From positions 49,021,950-49,085,949 of the forward strand of contig OX465579.1 of the NCBI GenBank assembly GCA_950022655.1: a DNA stretch of 64,000 bases, given 5' to 3'. Within the stretch, counting starts at the first letter, position 1; every line of letters begins with the position of its first letter. Under the pieces are notes generated by a model. It searched no databases, was not told where the DNA came from, and saw nothing but the letters and a program-made list of their open reading frames with translations. Shown one piece after another: positions 61,015 through 64,000 of the stretch. The stretch comes from Alentia gelatinosa. Taxonomy: Eukaryota > Annelida > Polychaeta > Phyllodocida > Polynoidae. Position numbers and translations under genes: made by a program.

Positions 61015-63265
61015 CTGAAATGTAAAACAAAACAAAACAACTAAATTCAAGATAAAGAGTGATTTTGTGGACAGTAAAGGCCCGGCCCTACTGATGCGAT
61101 GCCATCGTCGCTCACGTTTTATGGCTCCATAAACGCCCCTCGACTAATACTTTTTTATCCCAATTGCGACGGATTCTTTGCACTCGATCCCAGAAAAAAG
61201 TATATAGTATGCCCGACTAGTGTGATTGAATCGTCGCGATGCTTGTGGTTTCATAGTATTTATGTATTGCAGACCTTCAATAACACATAGGGACGGATAT
61301 AGGGAGATCTGGGCACCAGAAGGGCCTGGGGAGCAAGGGTCGGGAACAGGGGACTCATTATAATAAGTATGTCATAAAAAATAAAACTAGTTAGTACAAA
61401 AGCCTATCTTTACCACATACCTACTATAATACCAACGTGACTGACAATTTAGTTTAAAAGTCGTGACGTCAAACAAGAACATGGCAACAGTCACACATTA
61501 GGCTGGTGGCAGTATCCAATATTGATCTTAGTTAATGGCGACTACAATCTTGGGACCCTGGCAGAGTTTTGGTTGCAAACAGTTTCTTCTTATAGGAAAT
61601 TATCAGTATGTACAATATGATTGAACATAGTGTCGGTGACAATTTATGTTTTTGATTGCAAGTGGTCCCCAAATCAGAGGATTTTGGGATTATTGGGAGG
61701 TATTATTGGGAGTTGTTAACATAGCGTATTAATGACAGTATTTAATGGATACTGTGACTTTTCAAGCCTCCACAAGGTGTAGGTCTGTTCTGGACTTTAA
61801 CTAGCGGCCAGAGCAACCGCTTGCTGCTCCGCTGTGCCGAATGCGGATACTCTGGCCACCAGAGCTACACTGACGTTAGCTCTGGTGGAATCCGATCTGA
61901 ACAACCTTGACTTTCACTAGTCTAGCTGGTCTTCTCACTACCAGTCAGAATCTCTGCTGGAAGAATGAATCATTCTTAGAGCAGATCCTTTGTCTTCGTA
62001 GTCTCTGTCAGAACAGGCTATTGTGGTTGAAGATTGTAGTGCTCTTGAAGCCCCTTATCCATATTATTATTTTCTTTTTTGTGTATCTTGTAGTAAGTAT
62101 TCATAGTTTACATTTCACGATGTTCCAAAGTGTACTTCGAGATAATTGGCTCGAGCTCTCTGGCTAGAAAGCAATCGGTCCATACCAACCCCTAAGTCGG
62201 AGACAGGACGCAGCCAGACACGTTAGGGGGTGTAAGGTTGTTTGGGAGGCTGGGGCCGGGTGAACAATGGATACAGGGAAGACAAGAGTGTAAATGAGCA
62301 TCGCGGGTAGAGAAATGGGAATGAGCATAATATGGGGCAGTGGGTGGTTGACGATTACTTAAAGGGGCTAGATGATATAACATGGAGATGACCTTCAGGG
62401 TGGGGTTGAGAGGGGGCTGAAAAAATAGAAAGCTGACTGTGGGATGGGTGGAAGAAGGAGAGAATAACATGTTGCACTGGGATGATAGCAGGGGCTGACC
62501 TACTTAAGTCATGCATATGTCTATGTCTTTCCTTTCACAAATTTAGTAATTTCTTCTTTGGGTTATATATTTCACAAATCGTAGAATAAGGCTGTAAAAC
62601 GAAAAGAAAAATTAACAAGACAGTTAAGGATACAGCGTGTAGCCCATTTCGCCACGTTGATATTTGATTTGAAGAGGACAAATATTAAAGCATGGATTTG
62701 AAAATCGTTTCCGGTAACGTAATTGAATCAACAGGTTTTAACATGTCCAAAAGGATCTGTGTTGCCAATATATGATAATGAATAAAGGATAATACACATC
62801 CTATTTAATTGGACTTCTGAAAACATATCTGACTAACCACCCATGGGCACAGATTGAGGCTGGTATATATATTTTTTTTTTAAGTATTTTATTTATCCTG
62901 GGTTAGTACATCGGTTTGGCAACCGTTATGAGCGTACCTCCCAGCCTGGGAGTTTACAAGTCAGTTTCACCTTCGTTATGGTATTGTCATGTACAATACT
63001 ACCATTACAGAAGTCAAAATGTTTTGGTGATCAAAGAATTCTTTCTTGGTCAGAGATTGGAAAACTTATACCCATACAATTTCAGATTCCTACACTGACC
63101 CGCTCATCCACAAGCCAGCAGAGTTTAGTTTTAAAGTTTTACTTAATCAAGATCATTGGGCGATACACTTTGCCGATTCAGAGTTGTAGTTGAGTTTCTT
63201 AAAAAATAACAGATATTATACAGTTAGTGGCAGTTTTAGGGCTTGGTCGGCATCCGCAGTCCTCG
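61015..63265. other. Upstream of UBE2W; no other gene seen
   Basis: The UBE2W first exon should lie here or beyond the window. About 61080-61250 has CGATGC/GCATCG-type words in both orientations and starts AAAGGCCCGGCCCTAC, resembling the TIR of the 51971 element; it may be a decayed relative. No other gene or repeat recognised. Confidence 0.4.
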
Positions 63266-64000
63266 TTATTGCAGCCAGTTTTTCGACAATGCCCAGTTTT
63301 TTTGGATTACCTTAAAGGCTTCCTTGCTTTCCAGGTTCCTTTGGCTGGTGGGTAAACTGTTCCATTCAAGAGCACCTCTGTAAAGAGTGCTTCTCTTGTA
63401 GTGTTCGATTCTGGGTCTGTGGGTGCGGAAGAGTGGTCCTTCCTTTTGCCTTAATTCTCTCGTTGGGATTGGTTTTAGAAGACTTTCGACGGTTCTCTTG
63501 TCAAACATAAAGTTCCTTAGGTGAGCAGTTCTACGCGCTTGCAAATTTGGTATTTTGGCTATTTGATGCAATACAATTGTTGGTAAGATGTTTTCACTCA
63601 TTATACACGTACGTAAACAGTTGTTTTGTATGGTTTGCAGTTTAGCCATTTGAGTTGTACCAGCTCCCCCATAGATAACATCAGCATAATCTAGATATGG
63701 CATTACCATCGATTTGTATAATATAATAGCTGTTCGTTGATCCATAAACTTGCGTATCTTTCTTAACATATATGCTTTATGGGATACTAGTCGTAAAACC
63801 GATTCTAGGTGTTTGGCCATCGTCAGTGACTGGTCTAGATGGACCCCAAGATATTTGTAGTGGTGGACGTGCTCCAATTTTGTTCCCTTTATCAATAAGT
63901 TGTGGTTAATCAGTCTGGCAGTTTTGATTTTGGGTCTTGTGCCGAATATCATGTATTTAGTTTTTTTCTCGTTAATGGTTAATTGATTCACGTCACACCA
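63266..64000 (-). CDS. Non-LTR retrotransposon ORF2, C-terminal part (runs off the window)
   Basis: Minus-strand frame open from the right edge to a stop at 63266, about 244 codons, with no internal stop. It has the post-catalytic RT landmarks of the CR1/Jockey-like group: WCDVNQLTINEKKTKYMIFG, YKYLGVHLDQSL, the thumb region, LYKSMVMPYLDYADVIYGG, and the C-terminal block STLYRGALEWNSLP. The catalytic palm and endonuclease would lie beyond 64000. The intact frame suggests a young copy, but the true start is outside the window. Confidence 0.88.
   Translation of the reverse strand, partial: WCDVNQLTINEKKTKYMIFGTRPKIKTARLINHNLLIKGTKLEHVHHYKYLGVHLDQSLTMAKHLESVLRLVSHKAYMLRKIRKFMDQRTAIILYKSMVMPYLDYADVIYGGAGTTQMAKLQTIQNNCLRTCIMSENILPTIVLHQIAKIPNLQARRTAHLRNFMFDKRTVESLLKPIPTRELRQKEGPLFRTHRPRIEHYKRSTLYRGALEWNSLPTSQRNLESKEAFKVIQKNWALSKNWLQ

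Noticed and set aside
61081..61110. Minus-strand ATG followed by MASHQ as UBE2W exon 1
   Set aside because: Attractive because human UBE2W begins with MAS and Q before KRLQ, but no GT donor lies in the right phase after the Gln codon, and the words belong to a locally repetitive block.

Overview
The window is repeat-rich nuclear DNA from an invertebrate animal. Two genes are split by GT-AG introns and encode animal proteins. The rest is dominated by SINE, LINE, Ty3/gypsy, Penelope-like and terminal-inverted-repeat (TIR) elements, microsatellites and minisatellites. The species cannot be fixed from the sequence. A marine deuterostome or lophotrochozoan with a large, repeat-laden genome is my inference.

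Two protein genes can be reconstructed. (1) A nucleoplasmin/nucleophosmin-family histone chaperone lies on the + strand at 27889-36069. It has ten coding exons whose phases close perfectly to 294 codons plus a stop. Two CCAAT boxes and a TATA-like element lie upstream, and AATAAA lies 61 bases after the stop. (2) UBE2W, the ubiquitin-conjugating enzyme that modifies protein N-termini, lies on the - strand at 61014-58573. It has five coding exons including a 14-base last exon; only the short first exon (about 5 codons) is missing. A third, weaker candidate is a TATA/initiator promoter with a short first coding exon at 38584-38710.

Layout. 1-27600 has no recognisable gene. It holds hairpin (foldback) elements near 3.8, 7.0, 8.5 and 23.2 kb, a tRNA-derived SINE at 9.6-10.0 kb, a Penelope-like tail at 11.4 kb, several MITE copies and a 32-copy CCCTGT array at 21.95 kb. 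27.6-36.2 kb is the nucleoplasmin gene, with mobile elements in its introns. 36.7-38.6 kb holds non-autonomous DNA transposons. 39.1-45.8 kb is a transposon graveyard: a gypsy 5' LTR with primer-binding site, a gypsy protease/RT fragment, two LINE fragments, a gypsy gag on the opposite strand, and a broken but nearly full-length transposase-like gene. 46308-49800 is a 3.5-kb element with perfect 26-bp TIRs and a TATC target duplication, packed with three kinds of tandem repeat. 51971-53048 is another TIR element. 53-58.5 kb is featureless, 58.5-61.0 kb is UBE2W, and a LINE reverse transcriptase runs off the right edge.

The most unusual signals are: three hairpins that share an apex sequence, two of them paired with the same MITE in the same order; two Penelope-like tails whose stems differ yet still pair (covariation); the 16-bp minisatellite found at two loci in head-to-head arrangement; and the transposase-like pseudogene.
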